DNA of 64,000 nt, from assembly GCF_954871325.1 (NCBI RefSeq), contig NC_088775.1, positions 84,421,561-84,485,560 on the forward strand, written 5' to 3'. Each line of letters starts with the position of its first letter. Positions within the stretch are counted from its first letter, which is position 1. Below are positions 49,570-59,853 of the stretch, one piece after another. A model generated the notes under the pieces. The model was not told the origin of the DNA, did no database searches, and worked only from the letters and a program-made list of their open reading frames with translations. A program made the translations under genes and the position numbers. The stretch comes from Gordionus sp. m RMFG-2023 (taxonomy: Eukaryota > Nematomorpha > Gordioida > Chordodea > Parachordodidae).

Positions 49570-49834
49570 ATCTAATCTTATAATTAAAATAGTATTCATA
49601 TAATAAATAAAATATTAAGATAGTCTTATTAATTATAATTAAAATTAAATCTATATATTATGTAATAAAATTATAAAAGAAATTGTTCAGGGGGCAATCA
49701 AAACAATTTATTTTAAGTTCTAAGGGGATATTAAGGAGCCATTATAAAAAAAAATTGCTTCAAGGGGCTATTCAAATTTTTCAGGAGGCTTGAGCCCCTG
49801 CGCGCCCCTCTTTAGTGAAGCCACTGGGGGGGGG

Positions 49835-50394
49835 GGGGGGTGTAGGTGATTTTATTAACTCAGAATGATATAATTTCAATTGCTTCCCCCTTCTTGGTTA
49901 CGTTTATAAAACCATGTATCTTTTCGGAGCCAATCAACGTATTATATTTTATACATGTATGTGGTTAAAGCATATCGTATCCTATTTGGTTACCCATGCC
50001 ACTTAATCGGTTATTTAATAAGAGGTTATCTAAGTTAGATCTTAAAATTATTCCAACTATTGATATATAATGATATTCGAAATAAGGATGGAATAAGTGT
50101 TTAATTTTTTTTTAAAAGTTCATAAATTAATAGGTGTGTTAGGACTGTAGGTAGAATAACTTCTGAAAAGGTCAAACATTTTCAAGCAATGAAGGCCCAA
50201 TTTGAAATTGAGTGATAAATGGAGATATCCTTGCGTTAATCTAACGTTGTAGCTAAAATCAATTTAATTGATATAAATAATTGAAATCTCCCATTTTTAT
50301 TGTAATTGTGATCAATCACTGTTCAATATAATATTTGTAAAATTTATAATATATTTCTAAAAACTTTATTAAAAATATTTAAAATTTCATAATT
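49835..50394. other. Spacer with one short protein-like frame
   Basis: Mostly AT-rich. On the plus strand at about 50140-50211 a short frame reads TVGRITSEKVKHFQAMKAQF and ends in TGA, preceded by a possible TTAG acceptor. It may be a relic exon; I cannot assign it. Confidence 0.3.
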
Positions 50395-50700
50395 TTTTTC
50401 AAAAAAAGAAGAGGTTTAAACAATATGTCAAATTACTAGTAAAAATTAATACAAATATTTTTTTAAAAGAATAAAACTTTTATGTAAAGGTATTTCTGTT
50501 GAAATATTAATCCTGATAAATTGTTTAATAACTTTTCAACTAACACCTCACCACCAAGAAAAACTGAGTAAAAGCGGGACAATTTGATTCACTTTCTTTA
50601 ATTATTTAGATTCCCATAATTTTTTATAATTTTAGATATAAAGACCTGATTTCGATTTATTTAGAGTAAGGCCTATTTTCAGAGGTCAGATTTATATATT
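50395..50700. repeat. Direct repeat, copy A
   Basis: This stretch recurs in the same orientation at 52675-52960. Shared blocks in order are GAAGAGG, ATGTCAAATT(A/G)CTAGTA, AAGAATAAAACTTT, TGTTGAAATATT, GATAAATTGTTTAATAA, TTTTCAACTAACACCTCA, AAAAGCGGG and GATTTATTTAGAGTAAGG(C/T)C. Similarity is perhaps four in five bases with indels. The pair flanks a hAT remnant and could be old LTRs or a segmental duplication. Confidence 0.75.
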
Positions 50701-50730
50701 CTTTTATTACGAAAATATTTTTAGAAGGCC

Positions 50731-50942
50731 TATGTTAAACAGCCTGATTTGGTTTGATTTTTAAAAACGGCCTTAATAAGATTTTAGGTAATATAATATA
50801 ACATAAGTTTAGAGATTTTGCTCATAGATTGTAAATAGGTTTGGGCTTTTATTTAACAAATATCTCGAAGTAAATTTACTTATATCTAAAGTCTTTGAGT
50901 TGTCTCTAAATATCGACCTAAATCGGGTCGCTAACAACACTA
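50731..50942. mobile_element. Worn TAGTG-family MITE
   Basis: TATGTTAAACAGCCTG at the left, TAACATAAGTTTAGAGATTT in the centre, and ATCGGGTCGCTAACAACACTA at the right follow the family order. The left terminus has lost several bases and no duplication remains. Confidence 0.65.
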
Positions 50943-51059
50943 GTCCGCAGATGGTGTTATTCCCCAGACAACACCAGGGGTCTCATTAGCCTCTTTTTTT
51001 AAGTTAACATTTTCAAAATTACCTTTTCTTTTATTTAGCTAACTTTTACGTTTTTTATC

Positions 51060-51113
51060 TATTAAAATTACAAAAAAAAATTTCAGGGGGCTCGAGCACC
51101 CGCTTTCTTCCCC
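51060..51113. mobile_element. hAT right-end fragment
   Basis: TTTCAGGGGGCTCGAGCACC followed by CCCCTCCAGTG matches the layout of the right end at 49777-49826 (TTTTCAGGAGGCTTGAGCCC...CCACTG). Only the terminus is recognisable. Confidence 0.5.
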
Positions 51114-52189
51114 TCCAGTGACGATACTTGATATCATATATTTATGTTTAAAAAAGGTATATTTAATGAATGGAGGCGCATCGTTTGAAATTCGTCTTGG
51201 TGAGCAAAAAAATGTTGTTATAAATTATTTAAAAATAGTATAATCGGGAGTGAGGGGTTAATGAGTTATTCCCCAATGGTCCTAAATTCTGTGACAACCT
51301 TCCCAAAATATTACCCACCTTGTCCTTATCTCCCCTTCCCTAATTTCTTTCTACCATGGGAAATTTAGAGTAAATGCATTTTTGATTCATTTTTTTCAAT
51401 ATGGTAATTAATCAATTATAATAATTCTTATGTTTGTATTTAATTGCTATCATAACATTTTGTTTTTCTAAGTTATATTATTCTTTTTATGTTCTCATTT
51501 TAGTTTATGCATTTTAATAATCATAATATTTTGCAACAGATGGGTATAAATATCATTTTTGCAACCTGCAGTTATGTTGTTGCTCACATCGAGATGAACC
51601 AATAGTCATGATGAGGTCCTCCGGAAAGGAATCTAGATACAGATGAAGAATCTTTAAAAAAAATGCAACATAGATATAGATACTAAATCTTTTTTAAAAT
51701 ATCAAAAAGATACAAGATAAAAGATACTTGTATCTTTTACTAAATTAGAGCATCTTAAATGAAAGATACTTTAAAATTATCATTACCAATTAAATAAGAA
51801 TAGTTTAAAAATATAGTTTTTAATCTATTTGTGAAGAACGTAATATACGCCTATATGTATAATTACAATAATTAATAAAATATTTAATGATGAGTTAATT
51901 ATAATAATCAGGCATTTTCATAATAGTATTCTTTCTTAGCATAGATAGGGAATGAAGACTAGTATTTTTAATAGTAGTTGAAATATTAATTTGCAAATGA
52001 GTATTTAAAATAGATGTGTTATTTTATAAGATAATCAAATTTGTCAAATAATTAATCATCAGACCTTTATCTTTTGGTTAACATTGTGTTTAAACTAAAT
52101 ATATTTTCGATTTGAGTTGATGAAGGTATTGCAGTATTTTATTTTTAAAAATTTTTATTGGAAGAATAATAATTAAAAATTAGAATGTA

Positions 52190-52680
52190 TTTCAGCTTTC
52201 TTTGATATAATTTATAACCTCCAGTTCAATTTTATTTGTAAACTCAGCAACATTTTTTCACCAAAAGAAAAATAATCATCATTTTCTTTATTAGATGTTA
52301 AATCTATTGGTGTTATAGTTTGATCTTGATTACATAATCTGGTACTACATACATGGCTTCTTTTAATAATATATATTGAAAGAATTTTTTTTTATCACCC
52401 GACTCAATCCATAAAGTCTTTAAATATGGATGTGATTTTGATGTCAAAAGAGCCTCATTATATTAATATCATAGGGAAATATTTTCTTAATAACTTTTGC
52501 TCATACCATCCAGGGCAGCTTTTAATATTGTGCTTTAATTTTAAGATAACCTATGTCTCTTTTAAGCACATATACCTTAATATCTGTATCAAAATTTGTG
52601 TTGAACCCTTTATCATTTTATTGTTTATACAGGCTTTACATTCAGCCTGTACATTGTCTTTTTTTAAACTTTTATTTTAA
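52190..52680 (-). mobile_element. hAT transposase N-terminal remnant with BED finger
   Basis: Minus-strand text begins VQAECKACINNKMIKGSTQI and LIQILR, close to the BED zinc finger pattern (CKACxKxIKGSTSNLIRHL) of hAT proteins. Further on comes CNQDQTITPIDLTSNKEND. Internal stops are frequent and the catalytic part is missing. It lies between the two direct repeats. Confidence 0.6.
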
Positions 52681-52960
52681 AAAAAAGAAGAGGTATGTCA
52701 AATTGCTAGTAAAAATATTTTTAAAAGAATAAAACTTTGATGTAAAGGTATTTGTCTGTTGAAATATTTCTTAATCCAGATAAATTGTTTAATAATTTTC
52801 AACTAACACCTCATCAGGGAAAACTGAACAAAAGCGGGTTTAATTCACTTTCTATCATTTGGACCCCCATAATTTATAGTAATTTAAGATATAAAAAACT
52901 TGATTTTTATTTATTTAGAGTAAGGTCTCTTTTGGTCAGATTTAATAATATTGGGTCATC
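52675..52960. repeat. Direct repeat, copy B
   Basis: This is the partner of 50395-50700, in the same orientation and 2.27 kb away. It follows directly on the BED-finger end of the hAT remnant. Confidence 0.75.
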
Positions 52961-53109
52961 TCCAATAAAACGATATAAGATTTGTCATTTTATTAAAAAT
53001 GATAAATTTTGTATTTAAGTTATTTGTTATATTGAATTTTTTCTTTTTAGTCTTAACCTTTTCTAGTAGTAACCTCCTTCAATATCTCTCTCCACTTTAT
53101 ATTATTCAT

Positions 53110-53520
53110 GCTATCTCTTTAATCTAATTTATATTTCTTCATATTGGCTCTAACTTTATGGCCTTATTGAATTTTGGCCTCCCTCTTTTACGTTTGCCCA
53201 TCACTTCCAAACTCTTAACCTTATTTCCTACATAGTTCACAGGCCTTCTCATTGTGTGCGCATACCAGCGAAGTATGTTAACTATTATCTTAGTCTTCAA
53301 AGGCACTACATTTAAACTTCCTAGTATTCTTGTACTTAGCACTTTATCCTTTCTTGATACCCCAGGATTCATCCTCAGCATTCTCATCTCCATAGTTTGT
53401 AGACTTCTCTCGTCTGATTCTTTGGTTAGCCATGTTTACGAACTATATGGAACATACCTTGAATTTGTATGGGATTCTTTTGTCAAAGAGCACTCCAGAT
53501 TAAGATCTCCACTTTAACCA
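53110..53520 (-). mobile_element. LINE ORF2 C-terminal fragment
   Basis: The frame 53139-53393 on the minus strand reads MEMRMLRMNPGVSRKDKVLS, later ILRWYAHTMRRPVNYVG and GKRKRGRPKFNKAI. This is the well known C-terminal block of RTE/CR1-like LINE proteins (EMRMLR...LRWYGHVxR...GKRxRGRPK). Text just upstream (LTKESDERSLQT) belongs to the same protein in another frame. It is a 5'-truncated copy, running into a hairpin at 53484-53580. Confidence 0.8.
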
Positions 53521-53580
53521 TCCTTGATTAATTTTACTCAAGGTGGTTAAAGTGGAGATCATTATGTGGAGTGCTCTTTG
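53484..53580. repeat. Long hairpin
   Basis: CAAAGAGCACTCCAGATTAA and GATCTCCACTTTAACCA on the left pair with an inverted copy on the right (GGTTAAAGTGGAGATC...GGAGTGCTCTTTG). Arms are about 42 bases with a few mismatches and a short loop. The left arm is the upstream edge of the LINE fragment, so the hairpin may come from a twin-priming-like inversion at insertion. Confidence 0.8.
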
Positions 53581-53589
53581 TTTTATATT

Positions 53590-55170
53590 GAATATATAGC
53601 ATTTTATGAAGGAAAAAAAAGAAGACCATAGTAACTAAAAAAATCATGGACAATTATAGAGTATATAATATCTAAAAAATAAATATTGACACCATAAAAT
53701 CTATATTATTTTGTTGTCACATTTTGATGATACTTGTAAAATACTAACATTTCAGAATATTTTTTTCCGTTTTAATGATGTTGGATGAAAACATCAACCT
53801 TTCCTAAAAGATAGAAAAATTTTATATGAAATTAATTTTTTTTAAGAAATAGGATGATTATGCTTACTTTGAAGATATATTGATTCATTGCTTGATTAAA
53901 ATAAAAATTTCTATAATACAAATAGCTTTGAAATTTAAAAAAGAATAAACATTTCTCATTTTCTAAAAATTTTCTAATTGGGATTATATATCAGACGGAG
54001 GATTAAATTTTGGGATATGGGCTTTGGCTAATTTTTGAAACTTATTATGGGCTTGGGATTTTTTAAAAATATTAAATAAGGATCGGGAATATTTTAATGT
54101 AGACCCAGGCTGGACCTGATAAAAAACGGAGGCCCATAAAGGTCTCTGACTTTCCCCCAAGCATTTCCATTTTGCAAACCTCAGAATGAATTTATACAAA
54201 TAATTTGAGAGGGGTAATACAACCATAAGATTGTTCAATAAATTGCATACGTGGAAAATTAGGAATACATTTTTGAATAGGACTATGGTAGGGTTTACTG
54301 TTAGACGATAGAATGAGATAGGAGCCTTTTGCTACCATTCTTTCGATCGGCAGTATTTAGATTAGGGTTAGCAGTGAGCATCAAATTTATTAATAGGTAT
54401 TGGTTGTGTCGCTAGAATAACTTCCATATTCCAATACACTAAATAAAAATTTTTATTAAACTCAAATAAAAAGTCCCTATTCTGCCTAATAACAGCCTTT
54501 ATATATATTACAATTCAATAAATAAAGAATAATTTTCTATAATAATAACACGACTCCTGAATCTTACAATATAAAGTCAAATAAATGCGCCGATGTTATC
54601 AAACCAGATTATTACGTGTAATAAAAATATATGGAATTTACAAGCAAAAAAAATATATATACAAAAATAATTAAAAAAAACACCAATCATGATATAGAGA
54701 AAGTTTTTTTATTAGCTAACAATATAAAATATGAATTCGTTTTTATTTTTGAGTTAAATAATCAAGTACTAAACTATAAAAGTTATCATTTAATTTTAAT
54801 AGCCTTTTTTCAAATTGAATAATCGATATAATAAGTCAAAACTCCTGCTCTATATTTGTGTTTTTTGGAGGCGAAATTAAGATGAAAACTTTTGATTTCA
54901 TTCTAAAATTTCGTTAAGTCGGTATTGTCATTAGTAATCTGCATCGGGTCTAATTTTTCTAACCCGGCCTGAAATTTTTTTTTATAAAGTTTTGCTTGGC
55001 CCGGATTTATTTAAATATAGAAATTAATTTTTATAACTCAAAATAAATGATATATGTTATTTGGTGTCTATTTTCTATAAATAAAATCACATATTTTTAT
55101 TTTGCATGAAAATTTAAACATAAAATTGATAAATTTAAATATATTTAAAAAAAAATTTCTAAGGCCCGAC
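53590..55170. other. AT-rich DNA with worn CCGG-type repeats
   Basis: No gene is supported. At 54000-54150 a block ends AAAGGTCTCTGACT, and at 54940-55170 blocks of CATCGGGTCTAATTTTTC, ACCCGGCC and CCGACCCGG occur. Both resemble the GGTCTCT/CCGG-rich repeat group seen in the introns. Confidence 0.4.
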
Positions 55171-55179
55171 CCGGTGTAA

Positions 55180-55232
55180 CGTGTGAAAGTGATCTGTGAG
55201 ATTTCGAAATCTCACGCAATCACTTTCACACG
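55180..55232. repeat. Near-perfect 53-bp palindrome without loop
   Basis: The left arm CGTGTGAAAGTGAT then GTGAGATTTCG is mirrored by CGAAATCTCAC then ATCACTTTCACACG, with only a two- or three-base mismatch in each arm and no spacer. The centre is TTCGAA. A further TGTGAGATTTTGATG follows at 55240. It stands out in G+C content. Confidence 0.9.
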
Positions 55233-55319
55233 GATGGGTTGTGAGATTTTGATGATAATGGCCCCCAATGTTTTTGAAGCGATAAATGCAAAAATTTTCA
55301 TGACATGAATTTAAATGAT

Positions 55320-55680
55320 AATATACTATAGAGACAATAATGGTATAAAACCTAACTGTTAAATTATAATCTATGTTTTAGAATAATATTTTAATAATGC
55401 TTTGCAAGATATATATATCGTTTCATTTTAAGAACTCATCTTTATTTTTTTAAGATCATTAAGTCGAATAATGAGAGCTGTAAAATCAAGGAACATCATT
55501 AAAGTTAAGGATATAAAATATAATATAGAGACAATAATGGTATCACACCTAAATATTTAATTATAATCTATGTTTTAAAATAATATTTTAGTAATGCTTT
55601 GTAAAATATATTGTTTCATTTCAAGAGCTCATCTTTATTTTAACATCATTAAAGTTAACAATATAATAAAATTTCTCTTT
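55320..55680. repeat. Two-copy tandem repeat, about 165-190 bp units
   Basis: TATAGAGACAATAATGGTAT, AATTATAATCTATGTTTTA, AATAATGCTTTG, TTTCATTT and CATCATTAAAGTTAA occur in the same order from about 55327 and again from about 55512. Differences are scattered, so the duplication is not recent. Confidence 0.75.
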
Positions 55681-55743
55681 TTGATATATATAAATTTAAT
55701 TTAAAAGTAGATTATATATAACAAATAAAATTAAGTATTACAA

Positions 55744-55822
55744 GGTGTGGTGGGTAGTCTAGTTAGTAAGACTTACATTACCTATCCTCAAAATGCGTGT
55801 TCAAATCCATGTAGAGTACATT
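55744..55822 (+). repeat. tRNA-like SINE head
   Basis: An A-box-like TGGGTAGTCTAGTTAG (55751-55766) and a perfect B box GTTCAAATCC (55799-55808) are spaced as in a tRNA. T runs follow at 55823 and beyond. The acceptor, anticodon and T stems do not pair, so this is a tRNA-derived SINE or tRNA relic rather than a gene. Confidence 0.5.
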
Positions 55823-55901
55823 TTTTATTTAAATTGTTTTTTTTTATCTATCTTATCTAAATAGTCGCCGCCTCTCTATAGTTTTAAATTTATATTTTTA
55901 G

Positions 55902-55942
55902 TCTGCATATCATACCAAATAGTGTGTGATAAGATATGCAGA
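55902..55942. repeat. Small hairpin beside a MITE
   Basis: TCTGCATATC (55902-55911) and GATATGCAGA (55933-55942) are perfect inverted copies around a 21-base loop. They lie immediately outside the MITE end at 55944. Confidence 0.8.
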
Positions 55943-55943
55943 T

Positions 55944-56246
55944 TAGAGGTCTGTAATGGGCGGGTTTTTAGCGAAAAGATTTATTTAACCTGCCCTCGCT
56001 CTCACTTATAATTTTTTTTATATATATTTTGTTTTAAAATTATTTTATGGCTGGTTTGGCTCTTTATTTATTTTAATGTATTTTTAATTAAACATATAAT
56101 ATGGAATATTATGAAAAACTATTTACTGTTCTGATCATTTTGCCTGAAAAATATCAAATTCTCCCAAATTTTTTAACCCTCTCGCCCAATGTTGAAAATA
56201 TTTTTTTTAAAGTACGGGCGAAAAAACCACCCAATCCAGACCTCTA
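55944..56246. mobile_element. MITE with TAGAGGTCTG ends
   Basis: TAGAGGTCTGTAATGGGCGG at the left and inverted TAGAGGTCTGGATTGGGTGG at the right bound 303 bp, with GCGAAAA and its complement next inward. No target duplication is visible. It belongs with the GGTCTCT/AGAGACC group. Confidence 0.65.
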
Positions 56247-56249
56247 GTT

Positions 56250-56890
56250 CAATTATTGATAGGAGGCTCCAATCAATATCATAATTAAAGTTTAGCAATA
56301 TTTAGGTAGGAAAGAGATCCTTACTAACATGCTAATTTACACAACATGAAATTTATAAAATAACCAAATACTCCGATCACATGATATTTCTTATACAAAC
56401 ATCTTCTCGATAGACATTAATTTAGACAAAGCTCATATATGACAGAAAATTTACTAGAGGCAAACCGCCTTTTCTACCCAACCCTCTAAAAATCACAGCA
56501 AAGAAACAGTAAGATAAATTCTTAGCTTAAATGGCTTAATCGTAATGCTTATTTTGTTTACCTAATATAATGTTATAAAGATAATCCATCTCTATATTAT
56601 TTTGTACTGAATTGGGTCACAAATATTAGATAAAACTTTATTTAGCATAAGAAAATAGACGAAGAACTTTATTGATATAAATATTTATACATAATTTTAA
56701 ATTTAATAAAAACATCATGGAAATATATATAATTATTATCATATATTGCATATCAGAATGTAATTGAATATTATTTATAAACTACAACTTTCATAAAAAA
56801 TATATATATAAGGCAATAAATTATAATATGAATGAAATATAATTATATATATTTATATAAAAATTTTTTTTTAATAAAAATAATAAATAG
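56250..56890. other. AT-rich spacer
   Basis: No open frame or bounded repeat is seen. Confidence 0.5.
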
Positions 56891-56893
56891 TGA

Positions 56894-57121
56894 TTAGATG
56901 GAAGATAAATCGCAATCTAAAACATTTTCAAAATGACTCCCCCCATTTTTTATATAAATAAAATTATTATTAAATATTTTTATATTGTCGCGAATATAAA
57001 ATGGGTCATATCGGGCCCATACAAAATTATCATTATATTTTATATAAGTAAAAATAGCCATATTTAACATTGTGGCCATCGCCCTGACTTCTGTGTCAGA
57101 AGCCCATATCTTCTGTGTCAT
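56894..57121 (-). pseudogene. C-terminal half of an OTU-type cysteine protease domain
   Basis: A 75-codon minus-strand frame reads WASDTEVRAMATMLNMAIFT, then FVWARYDPF, then FIYIKNGGSHFENVLDC. OTU domains end with just this layout: W-x(2)-E-ALA..L...I.V, a W..Y.P strand, then I.L....HY..V with the catalytic His in the last motif. The His is present (SHFENV). The N-terminal half with the DGNCLFR catalytic cysteine motif is not found upstream. OTU domains occur both in host deubiquitinases and in several transposons, so this may be a transposon piece. Confidence 0.5.
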
Positions 57122-57124
57122 TAC

Positions 57125-58210
57125 ATTATTTGAGACATAAGTTTTTATCTCTATTTTTTTGCCTACATTTGCAAATCTCTAATTGTCATCTTCCTTTTTC
57201 GATAATCAATTTCACCATATAAAAGCTAAAGAATATTTTTTAAAACATTTCAATTCATTTTAAAAAATAAACGGAGATTTCATTAAAAAAATTACTAAAA
57301 AAAATGTTAAAAAAATTAATACAAATCTATCGTTATTTTCTACTTTTGAAAAAATAAACTATTTAACATTTAGTATCCCAAAGTTTATTTGTATAAGGTA
57401 GAAAAAAAAATTACACTAAAAATATTTATCGTTTCATATTGACATAATTCTTCATTTTCTTTCTTCAAATTTCTGAATCTCTATATTTTTTTAACGTAGT
57501 AAAAGTGGATGATTTTTAATGTAGTAAACGATGATGTCATTGATTGGTAGCAAATAATTTATTTTAATTCGAATCAAAACAAATAATAATAAAATAAAAA
57601 CAAAATAAATTTTAGTACAATAATTATAAACAAAACAATAATATGTGTAGAGGATTTTTAAAAAAAGTTAGACTGCTTGGGAATGGCCTCCAATACAACT
57701 GATCTGATTAATGAATAGCTATGGAAAGTCCTGACTAAGGTAAAAAAAACCTTCACTGGGTCCATCAGTGATTTTACGAATGGGAACTGAGTTCTTTGGC
57801 TAATGTAGAGATTATAGGTATAAAAATGTGTTCATTGGATTTGCGAATATTTATTTATTTTTGATAACTCTTATGTCAAAGATATGTGTGCTAAGATATG
57901 CAGGGGCTAGGGGATCTAAACAGGAATAGTTCCAAAAGAAATTTGGATATTGCCGTAAAGATAGTATTATAATTCAATGCACTAAAATAAAGTATTAATT
58001 TTACTAGACAATTTTTACTGGGAAAAATTTGAGGGAAATTGTAGATAGCAGTTAATTTGAATAATATTTATAAATAAAAATAATATCAAGTAATTATCTG
58101 ATGGTTGGAAGAGTATGGCAGCCTATGTTTAAAAATATCTAAATAATTATTTTCCACATTGATTTACTAGTGTAATGAGTAATATCATGGCCAAAGTACT
58201 GATATCGGTC
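57125..58210. other. AT-rich spacer
   Basis: No gene seen. A slightly more complex stretch at 57660-57830 contains TGGGTCCATCAGTGATTTTA and GGGAACTGAGTTCTTTGGC but shows no frame or ends I can use. Confidence 0.45.
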
Positions 58211-58212
58211 GG

Positions 58213-58418
58213 TAGTGTTGTTAAACGGCTCGTTTTGAGCCGATTTTTCAAAACGGCTAACTCAATATTTTAACCAGAAAAATATTGCTTAAGCCTCGAT
58301 ATATGTCTAAACCTTTGTTCCTTCTAAATTTTTCAGGGTTGCGTAATATTTTTCTGGATTAAATATTGAGTTAACCGTTTTTAAAAATCGGCTCAAAACG
58401 AGCCGTTTAACAAGACTA
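58213..58418. mobile_element. hAT-type MITE, TAGTG family
   Basis: TAGTGTTGTTAAACGGCTCG at the left and GAGCCGTTTAACAAGACTA at the right bound 206 bp. It is close in sequence to 31845-32067. The right flank GATATGGG resembles GATATCGG four bases outside the left end, so the duplication may be blurred by a small insertion. Confidence 0.85.
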
Positions 58419-58419
58419 G

Positions 58420-59850
58420 ATATGGGATTGAGGGCTCCTATATCAATTCTGTCATGTTAGACCCTGGAGAGCATAATTTACCCTATTTAGTTATCCGATG
58501 CATCACCATAACTGGTCGATTAATAACTTTAAAGATTGTACTTAATAAAAGCGATGATATACTATACAAACAAATACATTATTTAAGATAAACCTAATCC
58601 CACTACAACAGGTAATTCAATTAAAATTTTTAAACTGATATGAAATATATAAACTACACAATAACAATATACCATATTCATGGTTCGGTCTAACCGAAAA
58701 ATCTGCCTGAAATTTTTTTGTTACGAGTAAATTTTTTTTTTTTATAAAAATTATGCATACATATTTTATGCTTAAATATATTGGCGTTCTTATCAAAATT
58801 GATAGTAATAAATTGACTTGATTCATTCTTTCTTTAATGTAAAATTTGTTGGGTGATTCTTAAAAATTTAATAGTTAGGGTTTAGCAAGCTCATACAAAA
58901 ATTTTAACTAGCTTATGATATCTAACTGGAATTTCGATAATTTTATTTAAAACTTTCTTATGTTACTAGTCAATCAGCCCATTAAGATATTTTCGCGTAA
59001 AAAATTTATTTTCGAATAAATGACTTGTTACAAATTCGGTTTGAATCTATATTTTATGATATAAAAAAATCTGACATCCTATTAATAACAAAGGTAAAAT
59101 GCCCATCTTGCCTTATACCTTAAATAAAAGACGCGATACCACACACACTTCATAAAAACATTATATATTGGATTGGAATAAAAAGTATATCTATACATAT
59201 CTAAACTCCTTATATAATTATTAGCCGAACTGTATAATAAAAAATATCCTTCCCCTATTATTTGTCTCATAAATAATTTTATTTTTTAACAAGATAAATC
59301 TATACCTTTTTGATTCACCATAAAATTCTTAGTTAAACGATATATATATCTTTCCAATTTCTCAAAACAGTTTTTTTTTGCGATTTCAATATTTATCGAT
59401 AATTTAAAAAACAAAACCTAAAGACAAGTTTTATAGTACTGTCCTCAGATTTAAATCAGATCAAAAAAATCAAAGGATTTATAATATTTTACAGTATAAT
59501 TTATATTATGATGTGTAAAGAGACAATATTTCTTATTCATTCATTCATTAATATTATATTTATTATTATATATATATATATACATATATTATTTATTATA
59601 ACTTTTCTAAAGGTTTCTAAATGTGTCTTAAATATATTTATACAATTAATAACGAAATTTTTTTTTAAAATATAATATATTAATCTTAAATTAGCAGTAT
59701 TTTTTATGTTCTTTACAGAGCTATTCCCCTTTTTCCAAAAATGATAAGATCGGCAGAATCAATTATTCTGTAAAATAGTATCAAGGAAATACATAATACA
59801 AGGGAAAACATATATCTGACACGATATAATATTGGCGCGATTTTGTGTTT
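58420..59850. other. AT-rich spacer between repeats and the Asn/Ser-rich gene
   Basis: Nothing convincing on either strand. A long AT dinucleotide run lies at about 59570-59590. Confidence 0.5.
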
Positions 59851-59853
59851 TAA

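Larger units (their letters stand above)
41905..49826. mobile_element. Composite hAT-ended element with nested insertions
   Basis: The left end CAGGGGCGTCGCTAGC (41905) and the right end, inverted CAGTGGCTTCACTAAAG (49826), are hAT-like. The left subterminus resembles the element at 5654 (CCGTTACC then TTCGGTCGGGTTTTAT). Flanking octamers GAGGAGGG and GGGGGGGG agree at six of eight positions, so the duplication is unproven. The interior holds an LTR element (43457-48250) and a second hAT element (48395-49569). Sequence at 43080-43320 matches 49030-49300, so the two hAT elements are relatives. No transposase was read. Confidence 0.5.
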
